A stretch of 13,895 nucleotides of DNA from Candidatus Zixiibacteriota bacterium. Its GTDB lineage: Bacteria; Zixibacteria; MSB-5A5; GN15; FEB-12. Where the stretch lies: the NCBI GenBank assembly GCA_023132995.1, contig JAGLXI010000091.1:1-13895 (forward strand). Reading direction: 5' to 3'. Below, in pieces: positions 1 to 6,501 of this stretch. The translations under genes were made by a program, and so were the position numbers. The notes under the pieces were generated by a model. It searched no databases. It had not been told where the DNA came from and saw only the letters and a list, made by a program, of their open reading frames with translations. Position 1 is the first letter of the stretch. Each line of letters begins with the position of its first letter.

Positions 1-326
1 ATATCGTCCTTGAGACGGCCATTTCGTTTGCTACCGCGGCGGTTGGCGATACTATCGTAGTGCCGACTCTCAATGGTCAGGCCAAGCTAAAAATCCCAGC
101 CGGCACACAGTCCGGGAAGGTGTTGAAACTGCGCGGCATGGGCATTGAGCACTTGCACCACCGGGGCAAAGGCGATCAGTTGGTGCGCGTGATGGTCTGG
201 GTGCCCACCAAGCTCTCCGTCAATGACAAGCGGATTCTCGAAGAGTTGGCCCGCTCCGAATCGTTTGAGCCGCCCGCGGCCGACAAATCGTTCTTCGAGA
301 AACTCAGAGAGACACTGGGAGTATGA
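1..326 (+). CDS. dnaJ: DnaJ chaperone, C-terminal fragment (5' end outside window)
   Basis: This is the last ~107 residues of the Hsp40 co-chaperone DnaJ, which delivers unfolded substrates to DnaK and stimulates its ATPase in the cytoplasm. The reading frame is open from base 3. The visible part is the second C-terminal beta-sandwich domain: a VGDTIVVPTL strand, then KLKIPAGTQSGKVLKLRGMGI, the HHRGKGDQLVRVMV segment, and the acidic-aromatic FFEKLRETLGV tail, all typical of DnaJ. The J domain, Gly/Phe linker and zinc-finger repeats would lie upstream. The stop codon overlaps the prmA start (ATGA), which implies translational coupling. The order dnaJ-prmA-rsmE is a known arrangement in several bacterial phyla and supports the call. 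A DnaJ-like CbpA is the main alternative, but the neighbours favour DnaJ. Confidence 0.93.
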   Translation, partial: IVLETAISFATAAVGDTIVVPTLNGQAKLKIPAGTQSGKVLKLRGMGIEHLHHRGKGDQLVRVMVWVPTKLSVNDKRILEELARSESFEPPAADKSFFEKLRETLGV

Positions 327-1204
327 GCGAGGGACACCCAACGGCTTATGACGAGGTCAGATTAGAGGTCCCGCGGCACCTGGCCGATGCTGTTTGCAAT
401 TTTATAATCGACAACATCTGTTCCGGACTTGTTCTCGAGGAAGAAGACGACTCAGTGACGACCGGCATCAGGTTCTATGTATCCGGTGAGTCGGACAAAC
501 ACCGGCGTTCGCTTGACCGCTACCTGGCCCAACTGGTCGATGAATCAATGCCCGCTCCGCCGGTGATCACGTCACGGGCCCTTCGGGATGTCGAGTGGGA
601 AAAGCAGTACCGCGCGGCGGTCAAACCGATCCGCGTGACCGATGACATAGTAATTCGGCCACCCTGGGATGACGGCGCTCCTGAAGCCGAGCATGAGATT
701 ATCATCGAACCGAAGATGGCTTTCGGTACTGGCAGGCATGAGACAACGCGTTCCTGTCTTCAGGCGATCGGGCGCGAATTCCGCAGCGGTCGGCGCTTTC
801 TGGATATTGGTTGTGGATCAGGTATACTGTCGATTCTCGCCGGCCGGATGGGTGCGAGTTATATCAAGGCGGTCGACAATGATATGGTGGCGGTGGAGAA
901 TTGCCGGGAGAACTTCGCCCTGAACAAAATCACGACCCCGCACGACATCCTGCTGGGGTCGATTGAACAATGCCGGGATGATATACCCTACGGCCTTGTC
1001 TGCGCCAACATCATCAGGGAGACGATTCTGGAATTGCTGGGCAGCCTGTGTGAGCTGACCGACACCGGTGGCACGCTGGTCTTGTCCGGGTTTATAGATC
1101 GTGACGAAACCGAGGTTACAAAGCGGCTGATTGAGGCCGGCATGCCGCGCTTCAGTCTGCTACGCAACGACGAATGGTTGACTTATGCTGTCTCCAAAGA
1201 ATGA
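323..1204 (+). CDS. prmA: Ribosomal protein L11 methyltransferase PrmA
   Basis: PrmA uses S-adenosylmethionine to methylate ribosomal protein L11. The 293-residue product has the family's normal length and two-part layout: an N-terminal substrate-recognition domain (about 1-115) and a C-terminal Rossmann methyltransferase domain. Visible motifs are the pre-SAM loop FGTGRHETT (134-142), SAM motif I DIGCGSG (161-167), an acidic motif II around AVDND, and the NII motif (from N229) in the place of the usual catalytic-loop NI(L/I) signature of PrmA. The ATG shares its last bases with the dnaJ stop (ATGA), and a GGGAG lies just upstream inside dnaJ. The 3' end overlaps rsmE by 20 bp. Nothing appears truncated. 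The alternative, a generic small-molecule methyltransferase, is made unlikely by the FGTGxHxTT motif and the dnaJ context. Confidence 0.95.
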   Translation: MSEGHPTAYDEVRLEVPRHLADAVCNFIIDNICSGLVLEEEDDSVTTGIRFYVSGESDKHRRSLDRYLAQLVDESMPAPPVITSRALRDVEWEKQYRAAVKPIRVTDDIVIRPPWDDGAPEAEHEIIIEPKMAFGTGRHETTRSCLQAIGREFRSGRRFLDIGCGSGILSILAGRMGASYIKAVDNDMVAVENCRENFALNKITTPHDILLGSIEQCRDDIPYGLVCANIIRETILELLGSLCELTDTGGTLVLSGFIDRDETEVTKRLIEAGMPRFSLLRNDEWLTYAVSKE

Positions 1205-1958
1205 AAAGGCGAGACAACCTGTTTTCTATGCGCCCCCGGGCCACAGGAGCGGTGATCTGATCGAACTGCCGCGGAGTGAGAGCCATCATGCCCTGAAAGT
1301 AATGCGCGTAAAGCGTGGCGAGATAGTCGTTGTTGTCGACGGTTGCGGTGTGGCGTATCGGGGTGAAATCAGCGGGATCGTCGTGAGGGAAACAGTGCAG
1401 GTGCGAATTCATGCTGAACTTCGCAACTTCGGAGAGCCGCTTGTCAGGCTTCAACTGGCTGCCGGTCTGTCGAGTGTATCCAAGTTCGACAGCCTCGTGC
1501 AAAAGGGAACGGAGTTGGGAGTGACGCGCTTTGTCCCGCTGATTTGTCGGACTGCGAAAGTGAAGCTGGATGATCCCAAGAAGGCCGCAGCCAGGGTCAG
1601 ACGACTTCAAAAGGTGGCCTTAGCGGCGATCAAACAGTGCCGAAGGTCGCTCCTCCCGGAAATCACGCTGCCGATGACCTTTGATGATTTGCTGCTGGAA
1701 ACCGATGCGGACAGTGTCAATGTGATATTCCACCCTTCGACAACCGGGACTGGGCTTCAGGATGTTCTGGTCGGTACTAAGGCGAAACGGGTGTCGATCC
1801 TGGTCGGCCCGGAGTCAGGCTTCACGAGCGATGAGGAGGAGGCGGCAGTTGAGGCCGGATACCGGACGGTGTCGTTGGGGCCGCGGATCCTTCGCACCGA
1901 GACGGCCGGGCCGGTCGCTTGCGCTCTGGTGATGAGCCTGTTGGGGGAGTTGAGATAA
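1185..1958 (+). CDS. rsmE: 16S rRNA (uracil-1498-N3)-methyltransferase RsmE
   Basis: RsmE is a SPOUT-class (knotted) methyltransferase that makes m3U1498 in 16S rRNA of the 30S subunit. The 257-residue protein has the expected N-terminal PUA-like RNA-binding part (about 10-75, including the SESHHALKVMRVKRGE segment) and a C-terminal SPOUT domain. Diagnostic motifs are LVQKGTELGVTRFVPL in the middle, VGPESGF (glycine 208 to phenylalanine 213) and LGPRILRTETAG (231-242), which form the trefoil-knot SAM site. The ATG lies 20 bp inside prmA; the next nearby ATG at 1201 is out of frame, so this start is the best available. Translation is presumably coupled to prmA. Confidence 0.95.
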   Translation: MLSPKNEKARQPVFYAPPGHRSGDLIELPRSESHHALKVMRVKRGEIVVVVDGCGVAYRGEISGIVVRETVQVRIHAELRNFGEPLVRLQLAAGLSSVSKFDSLVQKGTELGVTRFVPLICRTAKVKLDDPKKAAARVRRLQKVALAAIKQCRRSLLPEITLPMTFDDLLLETDADSVNVIFHPSTTGTGLQDVLVGTKAKRVSILVGPESGFTSDEEEAAVEAGYRTVSLGPRILRTETAGPVACALVMSLLGELR

Positions 1959-1985
1959 TCGATCGGTGTTCCGATAACCTGTATT

Positions 1986-2771
1986 GTGATGGATACTATC
2001 GTTGTGATATGGGTGGGGTTCCTGGGACTGGTGGTCGGCTCCTTTCTGAACGTGGCAATCTACCGTCTGCCGCGCAAGATTCGGTTTGTCACTGGCCGGT
2101 CGCGATGTCCCGACTGTGGCGAACAGTTGAAGTGGTATCACAATGTCCCTCTCGTCAGTTACCTGGTGTTAGGGGGGCGATGCGCCTTCTGCTCAGGCCG
2201 GATTTCTCTGCGGTATCCGTTGGTGGAACTCATCAACGGAGTGTTCTATGTTTACTTCTTCCGCGAATCAGGCCCCAGCTTCCAGTTCGTAGCCCACGCT
2301 TTCCTGGCCTCAGCCCTGATCGTCGTTTTTCTGATTGACCTCGAACACCGCCTTATTCCCGATGCTGTCACTCTGCCCGGGATGGCAGCGGCGCTGGTCT
2401 TATCTCTTTCTTCTGACGGCATCGGCATAGTTGCGGCGGCCATCGGTCTGCTTGTCGGTGGCGGGGCGTTGTATCTGCTCGCCCTACTGGGAGACTGGCT
2501 GTTCAAGAAGGAATCAATGGGAGGTGGTGATATAAAGATGGCTGCCATGTTGGGCGCCTTTCTGGGTTGGCAGAAGGTCCTGCTGATCTTTGTTGCTTCG
2601 GCGGTGATCGGGCTGGTCGTTTCGCTGGTGCTCATGATGTTTTCGGAAAAATTGAGGCAGGAGAGACTGGTACCTTTCGGCCCGTTTTTAGCCACGGCCG
2701 CTATGGCGGCTGTCTTTTTCGGCGATCAGGTCATCGATTTCTACCTGAGGCACGTTGTCGGTCTGCCATAA
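1986..2771 (+). CDS. pilD: Prepilin peptidase / N-methyltransferase (type IV pilus or type II secretion)
   Basis: This is a bifunctional inner-membrane aspartic protease that cleaves class III signal peptides of type IV pilins or type II pseudopilins and N-methylates the new N-terminus. It is about 260 residues with roughly seven or eight membrane segments. It begins GSFLNVAIYRLP (18-29), then a cytoplasmic zinc-binding loop with CxxC...CxxC (cysteines 41, 44, 66 and 69), the feature of the bifunctional form. The two catalytic aspartates are D118 in DLEHRLIPD and D182 in MGGGDIKM; their 64-residue spacing equals that of the characterised TcpJ pair. A VPFGPFLA segment closes the core. Start could be GTG 1986 or the adjacent ATG 1989; neither has a strong Shine-Dalgarno. 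It follows rsmE by 27 bp. No pilin or assembly gene is in the window, so pilus versus secretion partner is undecided. Confidence 0.93.
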   Translation: MMDTIVVIWVGFLGLVVGSFLNVAIYRLPRKIRFVTGRSRCPDCGEQLKWYHNVPLVSYLVLGGRCAFCSGRISLRYPLVELINGVFYVYFFRESGPSFQFVAHAFLASALIVVFLIDLEHRLIPDAVTLPGMAAALVLSLSSDGIGIVAAAIGLLVGGGALYLLALLGDWLFKKESMGGGDIKMAAMLGAFLGWQKVLLIFVASAVIGLVVSLVLMMFSEKLRQERLVPFGPFLATAAMAAVFFGDQVIDFYLRHVVGLP

Positions 2772-2823
2772 GCTGTCGGACGGTCAACTCTCCAGGCATC
2801 CCTCCGATAAGTCTTATATAGCA

Positions 2824-4686
2824 ATGAAAAAGCCGGTAAAGAAATTCGAATCCGAAGTGCACTTGGGCCTTCTGGCCATCATGTTTGTGCTACTGCTGCT
2901 CAACGTGGCGTCGAACTACGTTGTGCATAAAGCCCGCTTGTCCGAGAGGGAGAGGGTGTTTGGTAACCTCAACGCAGCCGCTCTGGCCGCGACCCGAACG
3001 CTCCAGCACAGCCGGTCACCGGTGCTTTTGGAGACCCAGGCAGCCGAACTGCGAAGGCAGTATGACCTCCGTCGCATTCTGCACCTTCACTCAGCGTCCA
3101 CAACGCCGACGGCCGCCCAACTGTCTGCATGTCTTGGCGCTTCCACCGATGGAAACTCCGGCGATTTTGCAGACGTGGCCGACAGACTTGCAGCATCGGG
3201 CTATCGCCAACTGACACGCGGCGCGAACGACGAATACTTCCTGATGTATCCCGTGCCGGGCAAGTCGCGCACGGGACTCTTGATACTCTCGCGCGACGAG
3301 TCCCTGTTAGGGTATCTTGACGATGCCGGTCGCTTGATTCTGATCGCCAGCGTTGTTTCAGTATTGGTGATTTTTGGAATATACTTAGTGTTGTTGCGTT
3401 TCATTCTCTCACCGTTCAGGAAAATCAGGCGGGAAGCCCTCCAGGCGGGAAGGCCGGTTGCGCACTATCAGGACGATGTCGAAGCTGTCGTCGATGAATA
3501 CCGAAACGTCATCGCCGAACTGCAGGAAAAGGAATCCGAGTTGCTCAGACTGAATCGAGAAGTCTCGCGAAGAGCAGACACGCTGCACATTTTCAACCAA
3601 TACCTTCTCAAGTCTATGAACTCCGGTATTGTCACGGTCGACCCGGATGGGAACATATTATCCGTGAATCAGGCCGCAGGCACGATACTGGCGGTCGACC
3701 CGGAGGCGTGTGTCGGTGAGCATTATTGGTATCTGCTTAAAGGGAGCGCCGAACTCATTGACGCCCTGAGCCGGGCCCTCGACTGCGGGAATCTCCTGGC
3801 GTATCGTGAGATCGATTTTGAGAGCGAGTGCGGGACGATGCTGAAGCTCGGTGTTTCCGTCTCGCCTGTCAGCGACCATGCCCAGGAAGCCATTGGCGTA
3901 TCAGTCCTGATAACCGACCTGACCGAAATGGCCCGTCTCAGGTCCGAACTGGAGGCCAAGAACCGGCTGGCGGCATTGGGCGAGATGGCTGGAGGTCTGG
4001 CCCATCAACTGAGGAACTCGCTGGGAGCGATCACTGGTTATGCGACCCTGGCCGGAAAGAGACTCCTCGCCGGCAATCCGGACAGCGACAGCATTGCCGC
4101 CCTGGCACAGGAGACTAAGGAAGCGGAGCTATTGATCAAACGTTTCCTGCATTTCGCCCGGCCCCTTGAACTGCGCCGAGAGTCACTAAACCCCGGCGAT
4201 TTCATCTCCGATGTGCTGGAATCCTTTCGAGTCCGACCTGACTGTCACCACCTTCGATTTGTCGCCCGGACCGCCAGTGTGGAGATGATCGAGGTCGATC
4301 CCCTGCTTTTCAAGCAAGCCCTGGCCAACCTGGTTGAGAATGCCGTCAATGCCAGTCGGCATGAGGGTGATTGCGTGGAAGTCAGCGTGCAGGCAGAGGG
4401 CGGGTCAGTTCTGATCGCAGTCAGGGATTCCGGTTGCGGCATTCCCGCCGAGAATCTGGAGAGGGTCTTTACGCCGTTTTTCTCATCGCGGCCATCCGGC
4501 AGCGGACTGGGTTTGCCACTGGCGGTCAAGATCATCGGCCTTCACGGCGGCAGCGTCAACGTTCGGTCAGAACCGGATCGGGGAACGACTTTCACGATAA
4601 CCTTGCCCCAGCTCAGGCAGGAACATGACGGAGAGTCGGAATGGCCACTCACGCGCTTCACGCGGGAACACTATTCGCATAAATAG
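2824..4686 (+). CDS. Two-TM PAS-domain sensor histidine kinase (NtrB/AtoS-like)
   Basis: This is a complete membrane sensor kinase of about 620 residues. TM1 spans about 14-34 and TM2 about 171-195, enclosing a periplasmic region of about 135 residues with no recognised fold. A short HAMP-like or coiled-coil linker follows (about 195-255), then a PAS domain (about 255-375, with GIVTVDPDGNILSVNQAA). The kinase core has an H-box GLAHQLRNSLGAI with phospho-acceptor H394, an N-box with N506, a G1 box DSGCGIP (D535), an FTPFFSS F-box, and a G2 box GSGLGLPLAVKI. These are typical of kinases that pair with NtrC-type regulators, but no regulator gene is next to it. An upstream TTG at 2755 would add 23 residues overlapping pilD; ATG 2824 gives a sensible short cytoplasmic N-terminus. 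The Shine-Dalgarno is weak. Position after pilD hints at a PilS-like role, but the two-TM layout differs from the classical six-TM PilS. Confidence 0.9.
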   Translation: MKKPVKKFESEVHLGLLAIMFVLLLLNVASNYVVHKARLSERERVFGNLNAAALAATRTLQHSRSPVLLETQAAELRRQYDLRRILHLHSASTTPTAAQLSACLGASTDGNSGDFADVADRLAASGYRQLTRGANDEYFLMYPVPGKSRTGLLILSRDESLLGYLDDAGRLILIASVVSVLVIFGIYLVLLRFILSPFRKIRREALQAGRPVAHYQDDVEAVVDEYRNVIAELQEKESELLRLNREVSRRADTLHIFNQYLLKSMNSGIVTVDPDGNILSVNQAAGTILAVDPEACVGEHYWYLLKGSAELIDALSRALDCGNLLAYREIDFESECGTMLKLGVSVSPVSDHAQEAIGVSVLITDLTEMARLRSELEAKNRLAALGEMAGGLAHQLRNSLGAITGYATLAGKRLLAGNPDSDSIAALAQETKEAELLIKRFLHFARPLELRRESLNPGDFISDVLESFRVRPDCHHLRFVARTASVEMIEVDPLLFKQALANLVENAVNASRHEGDCVEVSVQAEGGSVLIAVRDSGCGIPAENLERVFTPFFSSRPSGSGLGLPLAVKIIGLHGGSVNVRSEPDRGTTFTITLPQLRQEHDGESEWPLTRFTREHYSHK

Positions 4687-4754
4687 TATGATCCGTTTTC
4701 AGGGCTGAACTCATCAATCCCCCGCCGCCGACGTGATAATATGGCAGAAAATGC

Positions 4755-4782
4755 TTGGGCGCGCAGGAATAGTCGCTATATT
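4755..4782 (+). promoter_or_regulatory. Candidate sigma70-type promoter for efp-rnhC
   Basis: TTGGGC (4755-4760) and TATATT (4777-4782) are separated by 16 bp and would start transcription near 4789, about 20 bases before the efp ATG. The -10 matches five of six consensus bases, but the -35 only three. A second possible -10, GATAAT at 4735-4740, has no partner box. The -10 and spacer length are the same as in the candidate ribD promoter. No strong terminator was seen after the kinase gene, so readthrough is also possible. Confidence 0.4.
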
Positions 4783-4798
4783 TGGGGCCGGTTAAGAT

Positions 4799-4804
4799 AG
4801 GAGG
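4799..4804 (+). promoter_or_regulatory. Strong Shine-Dalgarno that fixes the efp start
   Basis: AGGAGG lies four bases before ATG 4809. It selects this ATG over the upstream in-frame TTG at 4782, which would add nine residues (GPVKIGGK...) not seen in EF-P proteins. A strong site fits a highly expressed translation factor. Confidence 0.85.
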
Positions 4805-4808
4805 AAAG

Positions 4809-5369
4809 ATGTATTCACCGTCCGATTTCAGGAAAGGCCTGCGGATTATCGTCGACGATCAGCCGTACTACGTTGTCGACTACCAGCATTTCAAGATGGG
4901 GCGAGGCAAAGCCAACATCCGCACCAAACTTAAGCATATCAAGACCGGGTCCGTGGTTGAGAAAGTTTTCTCGGCCAACGATTCCTTCAAGCCGCCGAAC
5001 ATGGAAGAGAAGAAAATGCAGTACCTCTACGAGAACACCGGCGAGTTTGCCTTCATGGATTCTCAAACCTATGAGCAAATATCCATACCGGTGGAGAGTC
5101 TGGGCGACGCTAAGTGGTACCTGATTGAAAACGAAGAGTACAAAGTGCTGTTTCTCGACGGTGAAGCTATTTCCGTAGACCTGTCTCCCTCGGTGGTTCT
5201 CGTGGTTACCGAGACCGAACCGGGTGTCAAGGGTGATACGGTGTCCAATGTCACCAAGCCGGCTAAGCTGCAGACCGGCCTTTCCGTCAAGGTGCCCATG
5301 TTTGTCAAGGTGGGAGACAAGGTCAAGGTGGACACGCGCACCGGAGAATACATCGAACGGGCCAACTGA
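4809..5369 (+). CDS. efp: Translation elongation factor P, with arginine at the modification tip
   Basis: EF-P binds between the P and E sites of stalled ribosomes and promotes peptide bonds at polyproline stretches. The 186-residue product has the three beta-barrel domains of the family: KOW-like domain I (1-65, MYSPSDFRKGLRI...), domain II, and domain III ending with the signature VKVDTRTGEYIERA. The domain I tip reads KMGRGKAN (29-36). By alignment with E. coli KPGKGQAF, residue R32 sits where E. coli has the beta-lysylated K34. Arginine at this place is known in EarP-rhamnosylated EF-Ps (for example Pseudomonas R32), but the flanking residues here are not the usual SGRN type, so the modification is unknown. 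Start is set by AGGAGG at 4799-4804. The RNase HIII gene begins three bases after the stop, so the two are probably cotranscribed. Confidence 0.96.
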   Translation: MYSPSDFRKGLRIIVDDQPYYVVDYQHFKMGRGKANIRTKLKHIKTGSVVEKVFSANDSFKPPNMEEKKMQYLYENTGEFAFMDSQTYEQISIPVESLGDAKWYLIENEEYKVLFLDGEAISVDLSPSVVLVVTETEPGVKGDTVSNVTKPAKLQTGLSVKVPMFVKVGDKVKVDTRTGEYIERAN

Positions 5370-5372
5370 CTT

Positions 5373-6029
5373 ATGCTCGCCAAGCGTTCCGTGATCGGGG
5401 TCGACGAGTCGGGCAAGGGTGATTTCTTCGGCCCGCTGGTTGTGGCTGCCTTCCTTGCCTCAGACGGTGACAGGGAGCGTCTTGAGGACTACGGTGTGCG
5501 CGACGGCAAACTGATCTCCGCCAAGAGGATTCTCCAGATCGACGCCCGGCTGCGCGAGCTTTTTCCCCATTTCGTGCTTATCATAGACCCCGCCTCCTAC
5601 AACACGACCTACAGCAACGTCAGGAACTTGAACAAGCTGCTGGCGGAAGGCCACGCCCGCGTGATAGACGCCGTGCTGAGCGATCACCACGCCGAGTTAG
5701 TTGTTTCCGACAAGTTCGGCAAGGCCGAGCTGGTGGAAAATGCGCTTGCATCGCGCAGGCGCGCCGTTCCCCTGAAACAACTGGTGCGCGGTGAAAGGAT
5801 CGTCCAGGTAGCGGCGGCTTCGATACTGGCGCGGGCGGCTTTCATACGGGCCATGAACGATCTGTCCGAGAAATACGGGTTCGAGATTCCCCGTGGTGCC
5901 GCTCCTAAGGTGGACGAGGCCGGTCGGGAGATCGTCAGGCGGTACGGTGTCGAGGAACTCCCCGGCATATCCAAAATCCATTTCAAGAACTACCAGCGGG
6001 TTGTCAACCCGGTTTTGTTTTCCGGATAA
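5373..6029 (+). CDS. rnhC: Ribonuclease HIII, catalytic domain only
   Basis: RNase HIII cuts the RNA strand of RNA-DNA hybrids during replication and repair in the cytoplasm. The product has 218 residues. It begins almost at once with GVDESGKGDFFGPLVVAA, whose D11 and E12 are the first catalytic metal ligands; the SGKGDFFGP form marks HIII rather than HII (which has AGRGPLAGP). D113 in VVSDKFGK is the likely third acid. The VQVAAASILARAAFIRAM segment and the ending SKIHFKNYQ are also HIII-like. Typical RNase HIII is around 300 residues with an N-terminal TBP-like substrate-binding domain; that domain is absent here, and there is no room for it because the gene starts three bases after efp. 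An RNase HII is the alternative and is less likely on motif grounds. Confidence 0.87.
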   Translation: MLAKRSVIGVDESGKGDFFGPLVVAAFLASDGDRERLEDYGVRDGKLISAKRILQIDARLRELFPHFVLIIDPASYNTTYSNVRNLNKLLAEGHARVIDAVLSDHHAELVVSDKFGKAELVENALASRRRAVPLKQLVRGERIVQVAAASILARAAFIRAMNDLSEKYGFEIPRGAAPKVDEAGREIVRRYGVEELPGISKIHFKNYQRVVNPVLFSG

Positions 6030-6097
6030 GTAGAGCATAGAAGCCGGCCGGCGACTCTTTGACTGGCTGCTCCAAAACGCGGAACAGAATACAAAAC

Positions 6098-6112
6098 AGT
6101 GACTTCGTCACT
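6098..6112 (+). terminator. Small perfect hairpin after rnhC, weak terminator candidate
   Basis: AGTGAC, loop TTC, GTCACT form a perfect six-pair stem 68 bases after the rnhC stop. No T-tract follows on the + strand, so it is not a standard intrinsic terminator. It could stabilise the efp-rnhC transcript 3' end or be part of the adjacent repeat cluster. Confidence 0.3.
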
Positions 6113-6135
6113 CTATGGGTCATTCCCACTCCTTT

Positions 6136-6171
6136 ATCATTCCCGCCCATGCGATTATTCCAGCCCACGCG
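6136..6171. repeat. Two tandem imperfect 18-bp repeats
   Basis: Units 6136-6153 and 6154-6171 match at 15 of 18 positions. A degenerate relative (GTCATTCCCACTCC) starts at 6119, and another CATTCC occurs at 6183 at the start of the large palindrome. On the minus strand these read as GGAATGA-type blocks, a common component of dispersed intergenic repeats in many bacteria. Confidence 0.6.
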
Positions 6172-6181
6172 ATCACCTTCG

Positions 6182-6298
6182 TCATTCCGGGCTTGACCCG
6201 GAATCCAGTTTCCAGGGCAGGTCTGTCCGCAGACCTGCCACAATCGGCATGTTTGAAGACAAACCTGCCCTGAAACTTTTTCAACAAGCCCGGACATG
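6182..6298. repeat. Nested inverted-repeat element (REP/MITE-like)
   Basis: This 117-bp stretch contains several palindromes within each other. The outer arms 6182-6195 and 6285-6298 pair through TCCGGGCTTG / CAAGCCCGGA with one bulge outside it. The inner arms 6207-6226 and 6259-6277 are inverted copies with one mismatch and one indel. Local hairpins are also possible: ATTCCGGG/CCCGGAAT (6184-6204, 5-base loop), GGCAGGTCTG/CAGACCTGCC (6216-6239, 4-base loop, perfect) and GTTTG/CAAAC (6251-6264). The outer-arm and local foldings are mutually exclusive. The form fits a nonautonomous dispersed palindromic repeat; there is no transposase. A bidirectional transcription barrier is another possible role. 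Whether other copies exist in the genome cannot be seen here. Confidence 0.75.
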
Positions 6299-6360
6299 AG
6301 CAGGGGCCAAAACTCGCCAGGAGCAGGCTCTCTCGACGAAAATCGGCAGACCGATGCCTG

Positions 6361-6433
6361 AACCACCGGCAACCCGGAAAAGCCCCACCAATCGGCTACG
6401 GACAGGCCTGTCTATGGGAGCTCTCCGGTGGTT
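6361..6433 (+). promoter_or_regulatory. Structured leader or operator candidate upstream of the GAF gene
   Basis: AACCACCGG (6361-6369) and CCGGTGGTT (6425-6433) are perfect nine-base inverted copies enclosing 55 bases. Inside is a perfect 12-bp palindrome, GACAGGCCTGTC (6401-6412). An ATCGG/CCGAT hairpin precedes it (about 6334-6346). The closing arm ends about 68 bases before ATG 6502. The stretch could be a 5' UTR structure or a protein-binding operator. It does not match the conserved core of c-di-GMP-I, cobalamin, ydaO or other riboswitch classes compared from memory. Confidence 0.35.
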
Positions 6434-6489
6434 AAGCCGCCCCGCAGGTTGTGCCGATAATCCTAAGAATAGAAGTAGAATAGCTTTTC

Positions 6490-6498
6490 AGGAGGTGG
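6490..6498 (+). promoter_or_regulatory. Strong Shine-Dalgarno for the first GAF gene
   Basis: AGGAGGTGG is almost fully complementary to the 16S rRNA 3' end. Its AGGAGG core is six bases before ATG 6502, which decides that start. Confidence 0.85.
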
Positions 6499-6501
6499 TA
6501 G

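Larger units (their letters stand above)
6030..6501. other. 472-bp noncoding intergenic region
   Basis: No credible gene was found here on either strand. Open frames exist (for example minus strand 6004-6372), but they translate repeat DNA into the familiar spurious WIPGQARNDE-type peptide. The stretch holds, in order, a short hairpin (6098-6112), two imperfect 18-bp tandem repeats (6136-6171), a nested inverted-repeat element (6182-6298), a second structured stretch (6361-6433) and the Shine-Dalgarno of the next gene. A GCCGGCCGGC palindrome lies about 15 bp after the rnhC stop. No convincing -35/-10 pair with normal spacing was seen for the downstream genes. Confidence 0.8.

Noticed and set aside
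1152..1610. 152-residue open frame on the minus strand
   Set aside because: It is antisense to rsmE, which has clear family motifs, and its protein has no recognisable feature.
2755..2823. Upstream TTG start for the PAS histidine kinase
   Set aside because: It would overlap pilD, add a 23-residue extension without family support and lacks a Shine-Dalgarno; ATG 2824 gives a normal N-terminus before TM1.
6098..6112. Firm call of an intrinsic terminator after rnhC
   Set aside because: The stem is perfect but short and no T-run follows, so it was kept only as a weak candidate.
6119..6204. Possible CRISPR array
   Set aside because: Units are only 18 bp, imperfect and directly adjacent without unique spacers, and no cas gene is present.
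6004..6372. 122-residue open frame on the minus strand
   Set aside because: Its middle reads WIPGQARNDEGD..., a well-known spurious translation of GGAATGAC-type palindromic repeats, and it overlaps the 3' end of rnhC.
6320..6480. Possible c-di-GMP-I (GEMM) or other known riboswitch before the GAF gene
   Set aside because: The conserved core blocks of the classes I could recall were not found; only generic inverted repeats are visible.
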